64,000 bases of DNA from Pseudomonas soli (GCF_900110655.1 NZ_FOEQ01000004.1:248001-312000); one strand, 5' to 3'; counted from the stretch's first letter, positions 26,416-36,466 are shown. The notes: a model not told the origin generated them from the letters alone. Made by a program: numbers and translations.

Positions 26416-26778
26416 CTACGCCTGTCTACGGATGTTGCCAATCTGTCGCAGGCTCAATCCATACTTGTCGGCGAGCAGGCTGCGTGACAGCCCGCTGGCG
26501 CTCTCCCGCTGGATCTGCTGGTTGCGCAGCTGGCGCTGGAAGTGGTCGGACTTGGGAATCTCCAGGGCAAGGCCGGCGAAGCGCTGGATCAGCGCGTCCA
26601 GCGCTTCTGGCGGCAGCACATCGGCCAATTTGGTGCGTCGGCGATGTTTGGGGATGTACTTCGGGCGCCCGCCAAAGGCATGCGTCAGCCGGTAGGCGCT
26701 GTCCAGACCGATGCATTCGATCAGCGCCTGCAGCGAATGAGGCAGTTGGGTGAGGTCGATGTTGCTCAGGTCTGGCAT
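26416..26778 (-). CDS. Mor-like transcription activator family protein
   Basis: A protein of 120 residues from ATG 26778 (MPDLSNIDLTQLP); an open frame extends to 26952, with an unlikely Arg/Ser/Ala-rich extension. The core LIECIGLDSAYRLTHAFGGRPKYIPKH matches the Mor/C dimerisation region, in which a conserved GG precedes a YIPK-type strand. The C-terminal LADKYGLSLRQIGNIRRQ is a helix-turn-helix. In phage Mu, Mor activates middle transcription; chromosomal homologues are common. No other phage gene is nearby, so this is an orphan regulator with unknown target. Confidence 0.72.
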   Translation of the reverse strand: MPDLSNIDLTQLPHSLQALIECIGLDSAYRLTHAFGGRPKYIPKHRRRTKLADVLPPEALDALIQRFAGLALEIPKSDHFQRQLRNQQIQRESASGLSRSLLADKYGLSLRQIGNIRRQA

Positions 26779-27227
26779 TTCCACGTAATGGTTCCTTCCG
26801 TCATTGGGTTTGGCCGACGCCGAGGCTCGGACCGGCTGCGGCGAGGGTTGCCACGGGATGGCCCGCGTGGCGTAGGCGGATTTTCGAACAGCGACGGAAA
26901 GGGTCGCTAGGCGCGAAGCGGACCGGGGCTTGTAGTCGTCCTTGTCTGTCATTTGCGGGCAATCGGGTGTCTTGAAGTGGGAAATGCCTTCACCCTTGCG
27001 CTACAGGCCCTAAACCATCTAGAGAAAGGGTTCCATGATGGCGAATTGGGTAGCTTACCTAGACATGCAACCACGGGCGTATCTCGATGCGCTCGCCAGG
27101 CTGTGACCGAACTGGGAGATTGTCGTGTGAGGATCAGGCAGGAACTGCAGCGAGGGGAAAGCAGCCGAGGTATCATGGCGGCGGCTCCGTTGGAGCCTCA
27201 TGTCCCCGATGTCGCAAGGAACCTCCG
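26779..27227. other. Intergenic stretch without recognised gene
   Basis: About 450 bases between the Mor-like gene and a small membrane protein gene. Short frames on both strands have no ribosome binding site and a biased composition. The promoter of the Mor-like gene, and possibly an N-terminal extension of it, would lie here. Nothing else was recognised. Confidence 0.4.
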
Positions 27228-27416
27228 ATGACACATGTGCAGCGCCTGAAATATTCGATCCTGATCATCCTGGCGGTGCTGGGGATCATGCTCGGTCTGA
27301 GTTACCTGCAGAAGCAGGGCACTATCAGCGAGCAGACATTCCAGTACGTCGCCATCGCCATTGCGGTGGTCGTGGTGGTGATCAACGGGATCCTGCGGCG
27401 CAAGGTGAAACCCTGA
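27228..27416 (+). CDS. Small membrane protein, 62 residues, two transmembrane helices
   Basis: ATG 27228 follows AAGGA at seven bases. The product MTHVQRLKYSILIILAVLG... has two hydrophobic helices (about residues 9-25 and 38-54) separated by LQKQGTISEQTFQ and ends in the basic tail RRKVKP, which suggests an N-in/C-in hairpin in the inner membrane. No family is recognised. It ends 36 bases before the convergent Fur-like gene, with a short CCGGC/GCCGG hairpin between them. Confidence 0.7.
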   Translation: MTHVQRLKYSILIILAVLGIMLGLSYLQKQGTISEQTFQYVAIAIAVVVVVINGILRRKVKP

Positions 27417-27452
27417 AGCAGGCGGGCCGGCATATCCTTGCCGGCCATGCGC

Positions 27453-27815
27453 TCAGCGCGAGGCGGGTTGCTCGAGCACGGCTCGGGCCTGGGGGTTGAG
27501 GCTGTAGCATTTGTCACTGCCCAGGCTGATCACGCCTTCGCTGCACAAGCGCTTGAGCACCTCTCGCACGCTCAGGAACGACAGCGGGATGTCCAGTTGC
27601 TCCAGTTGCGCATGCACGCCACGCACACCAATGCTGCGGCCACTGCGGCCGGCGGTGTGCAGGGCGTCGATGACCTTAAGGCGGATCAGGCTGGTGCGCA
27701 GGCCGTAGGCGCGCAGCAGCTCGCGGATTTGCTCGTTGCCCACGCGTTCTTCCTGGGGGGCGGCGGCCTGACTGGGCGCAGGCTGCGCCGCTAGCGATTG
27801 TTGCGGGTTGTACAT
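27453..27815 (-). CDS. Fur-like winged-helix regulator (Fe2+/Zn2+ uptake regulation protein-like)
   Basis: ATG 27815 (MYNPQQSLAAQ) has AAGGAG seven bases upstream; 120 residues, so the longer open frame is not used. After a Gln/Pro/Ala-rich N-terminus, residues 33-110 look like the DNA-binding half of Fur proteins: IRELLRAYGLRTSLIRLKVIDAL, then IGVRGVHAQLEQLDIPLSFLSVREVLKRLCSEGVI. The Fur dimerisation domain and the His/Cys metal ligands are absent, so metal sensing in the usual way is not expected. It is divergent from pvdQ. Function unknown; a role in iron or quorum-related control is only suggested by position. Confidence 0.68.
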   Translation of the reverse strand: MYNPQQSLAAQPAPSQAAAPQEERVGNEQIRELLRAYGLRTSLIRLKVIDALHTAGRSGRSIGVRGVHAQLEQLDIPLSFLSVREVLKRLCSEGVISLGSDKCYSLNPQARAVLEQPASR

Positions 27816-27954
27816 GTGAATGCTCCTTTTCGTGGACTGTCCCGAAATCATGGGTGCCTCACATCTAAAGACGTTTGAGCTCGACAAAACTGCAACCCCC
27901 GGTGAAAAAAATCTGACATGTTCTGTTGAGAACGTTGCAGCACCGCGTTGAACG

Positions 27955-27978
27955 TAAAATTTTCATCTGGCCATTCGT
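27955..27978 (+). promoter_or_regulatory. Candidate iron-starvation sigma (PvdS-type) box before pvdQ
   Basis: TAAAA-N16-CGT lies 38 bases before the pvdQ start codon. It differs by one base from TAAAT-N16-CGT, the sequence recognised by PvdS-type sigma factors at pyoverdine genes. Spacing to the start is consistent with a promoter. Confidence 0.6.
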
Positions 27979-28015
27979 CTGTTCGGGATGACCCCGATAA
28001 GCACGAGGAGTGCCT

Positions 28016-30322
28016 GTGATCCCTCTTCCCCTGTTTCGCCTGGGCCTTGCCGCCGCCCTGGTCGCTGCCAGCCTGACCCTGCAGGCGCGCGAGGCCGATG
28101 GCGAGGCGTCCGCGCAGATCCGTCGCACCAGTTTCGGCGTGCCACACATCCTGGCCAAGGACGAGCGCGGCCTGGGCTACGGCATCGGCTACGCCTACGC
28201 CCAGGACAACCTGTGCCTGCTGGCCGGCGAGGTGCTGACGGTCAATGGCGAGCGCTCCCGGTATTTCGGTGCCGACGGCAAGACGGTCGAGCAGCGTGAC
28301 AACCTCTCCAGTGACCTGTTCTTTACCTGGCTCAACGAACCTGCGGCGGTAGACAGTTTCCTCACGGCGCAGCCGGTGGCGGTGCGTGATCTGCTTGATG
28401 GGTATGCCAACGGCTACAACCGTGCCCTGGGTGAACGACGGATCGAGGGGCTACCGGCCGAGTGCGGGGCAGGGGAGTGGCTACGACCGATCACCAGCCG
28501 CGATCTGGTCAAGCTGACCCGGCGCTTGCTGGCCGAGGGCGGCGTAGGGCAATTCGTCGAGGCCGTGGTCGCCGCGACGCCTCCCGAGCTGGCGGCGCAA
28601 CGCCCGGAGGTCGACTACAGCGTGGCCTTGGCGCGACAGGCGCAGTTCGCCGCCGAGCGTGGCAGCAATGCCGTGGCCGTGGGCGCCGAGCGTTCGGCCA
28701 ATGGCCGTGGGCTGCTGCTGGCCAACCCGCATTTCCCGTGGATTGGCGGGATGCGTTTTTACCAGATGCAGTTGACCATCCCCGGGCAACTGGATGTGAT
28801 GGGAGCGGCGTTGCCGGGCCTGCCAGTGGTAAATATCGGTTTCAACCGGCAACTGGCCTGGACCCACACGGTCGACACCTCCAAGCACTTCACCCTCTAT
28901 CGCCTGCAACTGGATCCCAGGGACGCCACCCGCTATCTGTATGACGGCCAGTCGCTGCCGCTGGAGCGCAAGCTGCTCAAGGTCACGGTGAAGGGGGAGG
29001 ACGGTACGCTCAGCCAGGTCGAACGCACGATTCACCTGTCGAAGTTCGGCCCTGTGGTGCAATGGCCCGGCCGTCTGGATTGGGACAAGCACGCCGCCTA
29101 CAGTCTGCGCGATGCAAACCTGGACAATACCCGGGTATTGCAGCAGTGGTACCGGATCAACCGTGCCGACAGCCTGCAAGCGCTGAAGGCGTCGGTGGGT
29201 GAGCTGCAGGGCATCCCCTGGGTCAATACCTTGGCAGTGGACGCTGCTGGCCAGGCCTTGTACCTCAATCAGTCGGTGGTGCCCTATGTCGACCAGGGGA
29301 TGCTGGAGCAGTGCAGCAACCCCGCCGCGTCTGGCCCGCTGGTGGTGCTCGACGGCTCGCGCAGTGCCTGTCAATGGAAGGTGGATGCGCAGGCGGCCCA
29401 GTCAGGGATCTTCCCGGCCAACCTGCTGCCGAGCCTGGAGCGGCGCGATTATGTACAGCACGCCAACGACTCGGCGTGGATGGTCAACCCGGCCCAGCCG
29501 TTGACCGGCTTCTCGCCCCTGGTCAGCCGTGCCGACCAGCCCCTGGGCCTGCGCAGCCGCTTTGCCCTGCAGCGCCTGCAGGGCAAGGGCAAGCTGGGCA
29601 GCGCCGAGCTCCAGCACATGGTCTTCGATGACGAGGTGTACCAGGCCAGCCTGCTGATGCCGGACCTGCTGCAATGGTGCAAGGGCGTGGAGGCGGACAT
29701 TCAGTCGGTATGTGCCAGCCTGCAGGCATGGAACGGCAAAGCCGATCAGGACAGCGGTATCGGCCTGGTTCATTTCATGAACATCGCCGCCACGCTGGCC
29801 GAGCATCCGCAAAGCTGGCGCGTGCCGTTCGATCTGGCCGACCCGTTGCACACACCTCGTGGCCTGGCGGTGGAGCAGGCCGCCGTGCGCAAGCTGCTGC
29901 ACGAGGCGGCGCTGGGCTCGCTTGCGCAGGTGAACGAGGCCGGTATCGCCGCCGACCAGCGGTGGGGGCAGATCCAGCAGGCCGCCGATGGTACGCCGGT
30001 GCCCGGCGGGCCGCAGGCCTTGGGCGTCTACAACGCGATGGTCAGTGTGCCGGTAGGGCCGGGCAAGCGCCTGGTGGTCAGTGGTTCGAGCTATCTGCAG
30101 GTGGTCAGCTTCACCGAGCAGGGCCCGCAAGCCCAAGGGCTGTTGGCGTTCTCGCTGTCGAGCGAGCGGGCGTCAGCGTATGCCGCCGACCAGACGCGGG
30201 CCTTCGCGGCCAAGCAACTGGCGCCGATTCCGTTCACCGAGGCGCAGATCAAGGCTGATCCGCAGTATCAGCAGTATGTGATCAGCGAGCGGGACAAGGG
30301 TCAGGTGGTCAGCGCCAAATAG
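28016..30322 (+). CDS. pvdQ: Acyl-homoserine lactone acylase / pyoverdine maturation acylase PvdQ
   Basis: GTG 28016 has GAGGAG five bases upstream; 768 residues. The signal peptide (LFRLGLAAALVAASLTLQA) directs it to the periplasm. The Ntn-hydrolase nucleophile that becomes the N-terminus of the beta chain is Ser217 in ERGSNAVAVG, the number known for P. aeruginosa PvdQ. Strong family stretches: LLANPHFPWIGGMRFYQMQL, LPGLPVVNIGFNRQLAWTHT and HANDSAWMVNPAQPLTGFSP. PvdQ removes the fatty acyl chain from the pyoverdine precursor and can also split long-chain acyl-homoserine lactones. The candidate PvdS-type box upstream fits iron-limited expression. Confidence 0.92.
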   Translation: MIPLPLFRLGLAAALVAASLTLQAREADGEASAQIRRTSFGVPHILAKDERGLGYGIGYAYAQDNLCLLAGEVLTVNGERSRYFGADGKTVEQRDNLSSDLFFTWLNEPAAVDSFLTAQPVAVRDLLDGYANGYNRALGERRIEGLPAECGAGEWLRPITSRDLVKLTRRLLAEGGVGQFVEAVVAATPPELAAQRPEVDYSVALARQAQFAAERGSNAVAVGAERSANGRGLLLANPHFPWIGGMRFYQMQLTIPGQLDVMGAALPGLPVVNIGFNRQLAWTHTVDTSKHFTLYRLQLDPRDATRYLYDGQSLPLERKLLKVTVKGEDGTLSQVERTIHLSKFGPVVQWPGRLDWDKHAAYSLRDANLDNTRVLQQWYRINRADSLQALKASVGELQGIPWVNTLAVDAAGQALYLNQSVVPYVDQGMLEQCSNPAASGPLVVLDGSRSACQWKVDAQAAQSGIFPANLLPSLERRDYVQHANDSAWMVNPAQPLTGFSPLVSRADQPLGLRSRFALQRLQGKGKLGSAELQHMVFDDEVYQASLLMPDLLQWCKGVEADIQSVCASLQAWNGKADQDSGIGLVHFMNIAATLAEHPQSWRVPFDLADPLHTPRGLAVEQAAVRKLLHEAALGSLAQVNEAGIAADQRWGQIQQAADGTPVPGGPQALGVYNAMVSVPVGPGKRLVVSGSSYLQVVSFTEQGPQAQGLLAFSLSSERASAYAADQTRAFAAKQLAPIPFTEAQIKADPQYQQYVISERDKGQVVSAK

Positions 30323-30336
30323 CACCGTCGGTGGCA

Positions 30337-30389
30337 GCGCGGGGCAAGCCCGCTCCTACGTGAATCGTGGGAGCGGGCTTGCCCCGCGC
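30337..30389. repeat. Inverted pair of REP elements
   Basis: GCGGGGCAAGCCCGCTCC and its reverse complement are arranged head to head around a short spacer between convergent pvdQ and lpxH. The sequence matches the known P. putida REP family and may serve as a bidirectional terminator or mRNA stabiliser. Confidence 0.85.
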
Positions 30390-30393
30390 AGTT

Positions 30394-31116
30394 TCAGGAG
30401 AAGTCGAACGGGGCCAGTTGGAAACCCTGTTCATCCACCTGCAAGGCCCAGCCACGCCGATCCCAGTCGCCCAGCACGATGCGCCGTGCCGGCTGGCCGT
30501 CGACCACCAGCTTGTGCAGCGCCGGTCGATGGGTGTGGCCGTGGACCAGGGTACGTACGCCGTGGGCGGCCATCACCTTGGGCACTTCCTCGGGGGTGAC
30601 ATCGACGATTTCGGTGCTCTTCATGCGTGTCTGCGAGCGGCTTTCGCTACGCAGCTTGCGTGCCAGCTTGTGCCGCGTGCCCAGCGGCAGGTGCCGCAGG
30701 ATCCACAGGCTAAGCGGGTTGCGCAGGTAGCGGCGCAGCTTCATGTAGGCCACGTCGCGGGTACACAGGGTGTCGCCATGCATCAGCAGCACCGCCTCGC
30801 CACCGAGCTCGACCACGCTGGGGTCGGCCAGCAGGGTGCAGCCGGCGGCGTCGCAGAACGCCTGGCCAATGAGAAAGTCACGGTTGCCGTGCATCAGGTA
30901 CACGGCCGTGCCGCTGTCGCTCAACCGGCGCAGAGCCTGGCAGATCGACTGCTGGAAGGGTGTCATGGCATCGTCGCCGATCCAGGCCTCGAAGAAATCG
31001 CCGAGGATGTACAGCGCCTTGGCGTGGCGGGCGCGGCCGTCGAGCAGATCAAGAAACGCCCGGGTAATGTCCGGGCGTTCTTCTTGCAGGTGCAGATCGG
31101 AGATCAGCAGTATCAC
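30394..31116 (-). CDS. lpxH: UDP-2,3-diacylglucosamine diphosphatase LpxH
   Basis: A protein of 240 residues with GTG start overlapping the ppiB stop (GTGA). Calcineurin-like metallophosphoesterase motifs appear in order: [44 protein letters not shown], the exact LpxH set. It removes UMP from UDP-2,3-diacylglucosamine to give lipid X in lipid A synthesis at the inner membrane. Genetic order ppiB-lpxH is common in pseudomonads. Confidence 0.95.
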   Translation of the reverse strand: MILLISDLHLQEERPDITRAFLDLLDGRARHAKALYILGDFFEAWIGDDAMTPFQQSICQALRRLSDSGTAVYLMHGNRDFLIGQAFCDAAGCTLLADPSVVELGGEAVLLMHGDTLCTRDVAYMKLRRYLRNPLSLWILRHLPLGTRHKLARKLRSESRSQTRMKSTEIVDVTPEEVPKVMAAHGVRTLVHGHTHRPALHKLVVDGQPARRIVLGDWDRRGWALQVDEQGFQLAPFDFS

Positions 31117-31613
31117 TCAATGATCTCGGCTTTCTCGATGATCACGTCGTCTTTCGGCACGTCCTGGTGGCCGGCTTTGGAGCCGGTGGCGACTTTTTCG
31201 ATGGCGTCGACGATTTCCTGGCCTTCGATCACTTCACCGAACACCGCGTAGCCCCAGCCCTGGACGTTCTTGCCGCTGTGGTTGAGGAAGTCGTTGTCGG
31301 AGGCGTTGATGAAGAACTGCGCGGAGGCCGAGTGCGGCTCCATGGTACGGGCCATGGCGATGCTGTACTTGGTGTTCTTCAGGCCGTTGTCGGCTTCGTT
31401 CTGGATGCTGGCGCGGGTTTTCTTCTGGCTCATGCCAGCCTCGAAACCACCACCCTGGATCATGAAGCCCTTGATCACGCGGTGGAACACGGTGCCGTCG
31501 TAGTGGCCTTCCTTGACGTACTGAACGAAGTTCTCGGTGGTCAGCGGGGCTTTCTCGGCGTTCAGTTGCAGGACGATATCGCCGTGGTTGGTGCTCAGTT
31601 TGACTTTGGACAT
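31113..31613 (-). CDS. ppiB: Cytoplasmic peptidyl-prolyl cis-trans isomerase B (cyclophilin)
   Basis: The frame opens earlier, but ATG 31613 ([17 protein letters not shown]) gives the standard 166-residue cyclophilin. Catalytic and binding segments: [16 protein letters not shown] (Arg of the active site), [20 protein letters not shown], and [12 protein letters not shown]. No signal peptide, so it is the cytoplasmic PpiB form. It catalyses proline isomerisation during folding. Translationally coupled to lpxH and divergent from glnS. Confidence 0.94.
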   Translation of the reverse strand: MSKVKLSTNHGDIVLQLNAEKAPLTTENFVQYVKEGHYDGTVFHRVIKGFMIQGGGFEAGMSQKKTRASIQNEADNGLKNTKYSIAMARTMEPHSASAQFFINASDNDFLNHSGKNVQGWGYAVFGEVIEGQEIVDAIEKVATGSKAGHQDVPKDDVIIEKAEIIE

Positions 31614-31860
31614 GCTGAAATTCGCTCTTTCAAGGCATTCGGGAAATAGGGTGCGCGCTGCGCTCGGACAACCTGACGCAGGATCAGGCAGCCGCGGCAC
31701 AGGCCACTGGGGCGTCATTGTGCCGGATTGTAGACCGCTGCGGCGACAAAACGCGCCACTTTGTCGGTGCTCCGGCTGTCAGCAGCTTGACTGCTTCGGC
31801 TATGATAGGCCCTTTGATTCAATCGGCCTACCCGGCCGGCTACCTGCATTCAAGGACACT

Positions 31861-33564
31861 ATGAGCAAGCCCACTGCCGACAACGCGCCAAACGCCGCTG
31901 CCAAAGGCGCCCCCGCCGTCCCTGTGAACTTCCTGCGGCCGATCGTCCAGGCCGACCTGGACGCGGGCAAGCACCAGAGCATCGTCACCCGTTTCCCGCC
32001 GGAGCCCAACGGCTATCTGCACATCGGCCACGCCAAGTCGATCTGCGTCAACTTCGGCCTGGCCAAGGAATTCGGCGGCGTCTGCCACCTGCGTTTCGAC
32101 GACACCAACCCGGCCAAGGAAGACCAGGAGTACATCGACTCCATCCAGCGTGACGTCAAGTGGCTGGGCTTCGAATGGGCAGGCCCGGTGCGCTACGCCT
32201 CGGACTACTTCGACCAGTTGCACGCCTGGGCCGTGGAGCTGATCAAGTCGGGCAACGCCTACGTCTGCGACCTGACCCCCGAGCAGGCCAAGGAATACCG
32301 CGGCAGCCTGACCGAGCCAGGCAAGAACAGCCCGTTCCGCGAGCGCAGCGTCGAGGACAACCTGGACCTGTTCGCCCGCATGAAGGCCGGCGAATTCAAG
32401 GACGGCGAGCGCGTGCTGCGCGCCAAGATCGACATGGCCTCGCCGAACATGAACCTGCGCGACCCGATCCTGTACCGCATCCGCCATGCCCATCACCATC
32501 AGACCGGTGACAAGTGGTGCATCTACCCCAACTATGACTTCACCCACGGTCAGTCGGACGCCATCGAAGGCATCACCCACTCGATCTGCACCCTGGAGTT
32601 CGAGAGCCACCGCCCGCTGTACGACTGGTTCCTCGACAAGCTGCCGGTGCCGGCGCACCCGCGCCAGTACGAGTTCAGCCGTCTGAACCTGAACTACACC
32701 ATCACCTCCAAGCGCAAGCTCAAGCAGTTGGTGGACGAAGGCCACGTTGAGGCCTGGGACGATCCGCGCATGTCGACCCTGTCGGGCTACCGCCGCCGCG
32801 GTTACACCCCGGCCTCGATCCGCAACTTCTGCGAGATGATCGGCACCAACCGTTCCGACGGCGTGGTCGACATGGCGATGCTCGAGTTCAGCATCCGTGA
32901 CGACCTGGACCGCACCGCGCCACGCGCCATGTGCGTGCTGCGCCCGCTCAAGGTGGTCATCACCAACTATCCCGAGGGTCAGGTCGAGCAGCTCGAACTG
33001 CCGCGCCACCCGAAGGAAGACATGGGCGTGCGCGTGCTGCCGTTCGCCCGCGAGCTGTACATCGACCGCGACGACTTCATGGAAGAGCCGCCCAAGGGCT
33101 ACAAACGCCTGGAGCCGGCCGGTGAAGTGCGCCTGCGCGGCAGCTACGTGATCCGTGCCTACGAGGCGATCAAGGACGCAGACGGCAACATCGTCGAGCT
33201 GCGCTGCTCGTACGACCCGGACACCCTGGGCAAGAACCCCGAGGGCCGCAAGGTCAAGGGCGTGATCCACTGGGTGCCGGCCGAGGGCAGCATCGAGTGC
33301 GAAGTGCGCCTGTACGACCGCCTGTTCCGCTCGGCCAACCCGGAGAAGACCGAAGACGGCGGCACGTTCCTCGACAACATCAATCCCGATTCGCTGCAGG
33401 TGCTCAGTGGTTGTCGCGCGGAACCTTCCCTGGGCCAGGCCCAACCGGAAGACCGCTTCCAGTTCGAGCGCGAAGGTTACTTCTGCGCCGACCTGAAAGA
33501 CTCCCAGCCGGGTCGCCCGGTGTTCAACCGCACCGTGACCCTGCGCGATTCGTGGGGCAGCTGA
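31861..33564 (+). CDS. glnS: Glutaminyl-tRNA synthetase
   Basis: ATG 31861 is preceded by AAGGA; 567 residues. Class I motifs: [16 protein letters not shown] with the HIGH box, and [12 protein letters not shown], which is the KMSKS loop in GlnRS form. Other GlnRS blocks: [45 protein letters not shown] (given here as residues about 220-248) and the C-terminal beta-barrels. It charges tRNA-Gln with glutamine. The stop is nine bases from the cysS start, indicating an operon. Confidence 0.97.
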   Translation: MSKPTADNAPNAAAKGAPAVPVNFLRPIVQADLDAGKHQSIVTRFPPEPNGYLHIGHAKSICVNFGLAKEFGGVCHLRFDDTNPAKEDQEYIDSIQRDVKWLGFEWAGPVRYASDYFDQLHAWAVELIKSGNAYVCDLTPEQAKEYRGSLTEPGKNSPFRERSVEDNLDLFARMKAGEFKDGERVLRAKIDMASPNMNLRDPILYRIRHAHHHQTGDKWCIYPNYDFTHGQSDAIEGITHSICTLEFESHRPLYDWFLDKLPVPAHPRQYEFSRLNLNYTITSKRKLKQLVDEGHVEAWDDPRMSTLSGYRRRGYTPASIRNFCEMIGTNRSDGVVDMAMLEFSIRDDLDRTAPRAMCVLRPLKVVITNYPEGQVEQLELPRHPKEDMGVRVLPFARELYIDRDDFMEEPPKGYKRLEPAGEVRLRGSYVIRAYEAIKDADGNIVELRCSYDPDTLGKNPEGRKVKGVIHWVPAEGSIECEVRLYDRLFRSANPEKTEDGGTFLDNINPDSLQVLSGCRAEPSLGQAQPEDRFQFEREGYFCADLKDSQPGRPVFNRTVTLRDSWGS

Positions 33565-33573
33565 GGAACCTTC

Positions 33574-34956
33574 GTGCTTACCATCTACAACACGCTGAGC
33601 AAGACCAAGGAAGTTTTCAAGCCGCTGGACGGCAACAAGGTGCGCATGTACGTGTGCGGCATGACCGTGTACGACTACTGCCACCTGGGCCACGGTCGCA
33701 GCATGGTGGCCTTCGACCTGGTCACCCGCTGGCTGCGCAAGAGCGGCTATGAGCTGACCTATGTGCGCAACATCACCGACATCGACGACAAGATCATCAA
33801 CCGGGCCAACGAGAACGGCGAGTCGTTCGACGCGCTGACCGCCCGCATGATCGACGCGATGCACGAGGACGAGCGCCGCCTGAGCATCCTCAAGCCGGAC
33901 CTGGAGCCGCGTGCCACCGACCATATCCCCGGCATGCACGCGATGATCCAGACCCTGATCGACAAGGGCTACGCCTACGCGCCGGGCAATGGCGACGTGT
34001 ACTACCGGGTCGGCAAGTTCGTCGGCTACGGCAAGCTGTCGCGCAAGAAGATCGAAGACCTGCGCATCGGCGCGCGCATCGAAGTCGACGAGGCCAAGCA
34101 GGACCCGCTCGACTTCGTGCTGTGGAAGGGCGTCAAGCCCGGCGAACCCTACTGGGATTCACCGTGGGGTCCGGGCCGTCCGGGCTGGCACATCGAGTGC
34201 TCGGTAATGTCCACCTGCTGCCTGGGCGAGAGCTTCGACATCCACGGTGGCGGCAGCGACCTGGAGTTCCCGCACCACGAGAACGAGATCGCCCAGAGCG
34301 AGGCGGCCACCGGCAAGCAGTACGCCAACGCCTGGATGCATTGCGGCATGATCCGTATCAACGGCGAGAAGATGTCCAAGTCATTGAACAACTTCTTCAC
34401 CATCCGCGATGTGCTCGACAAGTATCACCCGGAAGTGGTGCGTTACCTGCTGGTGGCCAGCCACTACCGCAGCGCGATCAACTACTCCGAGGACAGCCTG
34501 CGCGACGCCAAGGGCGCGCTCGAGCGCTTCTACCATGCGCTGCGTGGCCTGCCGCGCGTGGCTGCCCAGGGTGGCGAGGCATTCGTCGAGCGTTTCACCG
34601 TGGCGATGAACGACGACTTCGGTACACCCGAAGCCTGCGCCGTGCTGTTCGACCTGGTGCGCGAGATCAACCGCCTGCGTGACAGCGACCCCGAGGCCGC
34701 CGCCGGCCTGGCAGGTCGTCTGCGCGAGTTGGGGGATGTGTTGGGTGTGCTGCAGCTGGAAGCCGATGACTTCCTGCGCGCCGGCGCCGAGGGCAAGGTC
34801 GATGCCGCTGAAGTGGAGGCGCTGATCCAGGCGCGTCTGCAGGCGCGCAGCGACAAGAACTGGGCTGAATCTGACCGCATCCGCGACCAGCTGGCCGCCA
34901 TGGGCGTGGTGCTGGAAGACAGCAAGGGCACCACTACCTGGCGCCTGGCTGACTGA
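33574..34956 (+). CDS. cysS: Cysteinyl-tRNA synthetase
   Basis: GTG 33574, with GAGGAA five bases upstream, gives 460 residues ([15 protein letters not shown]). Motifs: [17 protein letters not shown] with a zinc-binding Cys and the HIGH box variant, [35 protein letters not shown] region with further zinc ligands, and KMSKSLNNF. It charges tRNA-Cys. Co-transcribed with glnS and followed by a REP pair. Confidence 0.97.
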   Translation: MLTIYNTLSKTKEVFKPLDGNKVRMYVCGMTVYDYCHLGHGRSMVAFDLVTRWLRKSGYELTYVRNITDIDDKIINRANENGESFDALTARMIDAMHEDERRLSILKPDLEPRATDHIPGMHAMIQTLIDKGYAYAPGNGDVYYRVGKFVGYGKLSRKKIEDLRIGARIEVDEAKQDPLDFVLWKGVKPGEPYWDSPWGPGRPGWHIECSVMSTCCLGESFDIHGGGSDLEFPHHENEIAQSEAATGKQYANAWMHCGMIRINGEKMSKSLNNFFTIRDVLDKYHPEVVRYLLVASHYRSAINYSEDSLRDAKGALERFYHALRGLPRVAAQGGEAFVERFTVAMNDDFGTPEACAVLFDLVREINRLRDSDPEAAAGLAGRLRELGDVLGVLQLEADDFLRAGAEGKVDAAEVEALIQARLQARSDKNWAESDRIRDQLAAMGVVLEDSKGTTTWRLAD

Positions 34957-34985
34957 TACTGCAACCGGGGCCGTTGTGCGGCCCA

Positions 34986-35061
34986 ATCGCGGGGCAAGCC
35001 CGCTCCCACGTCGACGCATCTGCAATCGGGTGTCAGCGTGGGAGCGGGCTTGCCCCGCGAT
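34986..35061. repeat. Inverted pair of REP elements
   Basis: ATCGCGGGGCAAGCCCGCTC and its reverse complement face each other across a 26-base spacer between convergent cysS and the histidine kinase gene. It is the same family as at 30337-30389. Confidence 0.87.
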
Positions 35062-35074
35062 GCTTTTCAGGCTG

Positions 35075-36466
35075 CTACTTTACCGGCCCCGCCAGCGGGC
35101 AATGCAGCACCAGCCTTGCCCCACCCAGCGCACTGCTGGCCACCTCCAGCCCGAAGCCGTGCAGGTCGACGATCGCCGCGACGATCGACAGCCCCAGCCC
35201 GAACCCTGCGTGGCGATGGCCTTCCTCACTGCGGTAGAAGCGCTTCAACACGGCCTCGCGCTCATCCGCCGGAATCCCCGGCCCACTGTCCTCGACAGCA
35301 ATATGCACGCCGGCCTCGTCCTCGTTGGCGACGATACGCACCTGTCCGCCCTCGGGGGTGAACTTGATCGCGTTGCCCACCAGGTTGGCCAGTGCTTCGA
35401 AGAGCAGTTCCCGGTCGCCATGTAGCGCCGCCAGCTGCGCAGGCTGCTCCAGGTGCAGACGGATGCCGCCATCCTCGGCCAGCGGCAGGTAGAAGTCATG
35501 AAGCTCCGCCAGCAACCCTTGCGGGTCGAGCCGGACGAATCCGGCGCGGCGCTGGCGGTCTTCCAGTTCGCTGATGCGTAGCAGCCCGCGAAAGCGGGCC
35601 ATCAGCGTGTCGGTCTCGCCGATCGCCTGGTCCAGCGCCGCGCCTTCGGCGGAGTCGCTGCCGCTTTGCTGGCGGATGCGGTAGAGCTGGGCACGCAGGC
35701 GCGTCAGCGGGGTGCGCAGGTCGTGGGCGATATTGTCACAGACGCCCTTGACCTCGTGCATCAGCCGCTCGATGCGGTCAAGCATGGCGTTGACGATGGC
35801 GGCGAGCATGTCCAGTTCATCGCGCCGGGCCGACAGGGGCAGGCGGTGGGTGAGGTCGCCGGCGACGATCAGCTCGGCTTGGGCCTGGATCGCGCGGATG
35901 CGCTTGAGCGGCCTGCGCCGTAGCAGGTACCAGCCGGCGAAGCCCGGGATCAAGGTCAGCGAGATACCCCAGAGCAGAGCGTCGAGGATGATCCTCGTCA
36001 CCACGAACAGCGAGCCGTTGTCGCGCACCAGCACCAGCCAGCGACCGTCCTGCACCTTGATCGCCACGGCATCGCAGCTGTCGCGGGGCAGATGGGGATC
36101 GTCGGCGTCCAGGCAACGCTTGAGCTCATGGACCTTGCCGTCCAGGCCCAGCTCCGAGGGAATTGCACGGATGCGCCCGCCGATCGGGTTGAGCTGGGTA
36201 TCGAACAGGCCGTAGGCGTCGAAGCTGCGCTCCTCGAAGGCCTGGCTGGCGACCAACGCGTCGTCCAGCTGCTTGCCGCTCATGTGGGCGAACAGGTGCT
36301 GGCGTTGCAGCATCGAGTGGCGGGTGAGCTTGTTCAGGTAGCTGGTGACCTCGAAGTACAGCACCCCCATGAGGATGCTGCTCCAGGCCACGAACAGGAA
36401 ACTGTATAGCGCCAGCAGACGGCTGGTGGAGGAGCTCCAGCCCTTAGACGGGTTCGGCAATGGCAT
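35075..36466 (-). CDS. Sensor histidine kinase, membrane-bound
   Basis: A protein of 463 residues: TM1 (about 16-38), a periplasmic sensor of about 110 residues with one conserved-looking Cys pair, TM2 (about 155-175), a HAMP linker, and the kinase core. Phosphoacceptor site NIAHDLRTPLTRL; ATP-binding boxes LANLVGNAIKFTPEGG (N), VEDSGPGIPADE (G1), FYRSEEGHRHAGFGLGLSIV (F/G2). The start overlaps the response regulator gene by 23 bases, so the pair is co-translated. The stimulus is not evident. Confidence 0.9.
   Translation of the reverse strand: MPLPNPSKGWSSSTSRLLALYSFLFVAWSSILMGVLYFEVTSYLNKLTRHSMLQRQHLFAHMSGKQLDDALVASQAFEERSFDAYGLFDTQLNPIGGRIRAIPSELGLDGKVHELKRCLDADDPHLPRDSCDAVAIKVQDGRWLVLVRDNGSLFVVTRIILDALLWGISLTLIPGFAGWYLLRRRPLKRIRAIQAQAELIVAGDLTHRLPLSARRDELDMLAAIVNAMLDRIERLMHEVKGVCDNIAHDLRTPLTRLRAQLYRIRQQSGSDSAEGAALDQAIGETDTLMARFRGLLRISELEDRQRRAGFVRLDPQGLLAELHDFYLPLAEDGGIRLHLEQPAQLAALHGDRELLFEALANLVGNAIKFTPEGGQVRIVANEDEAGVHIAVEDSGPGIPADEREAVLKRFYRSEEGHRHAGFGLGLSIVAAIVDLHGFGLEVASSALGGARLVLHCPLAGPVK

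Noticed and set aside
26949..27231. Short frames on both strands in the gap after the Mor-like gene
   Set aside because: They oppose each other, lack ribosome binding sites and have biased composition.
31840..33939. 699-codon open frame on the minus strand opposite glnS and cysS
   Set aside because: It mirrors two certain tRNA synthetase genes; long antisense frames are expected in G+C-rich DNA, and its product is an Ala/Val/Gly/His/Gln-rich sequence without domains.
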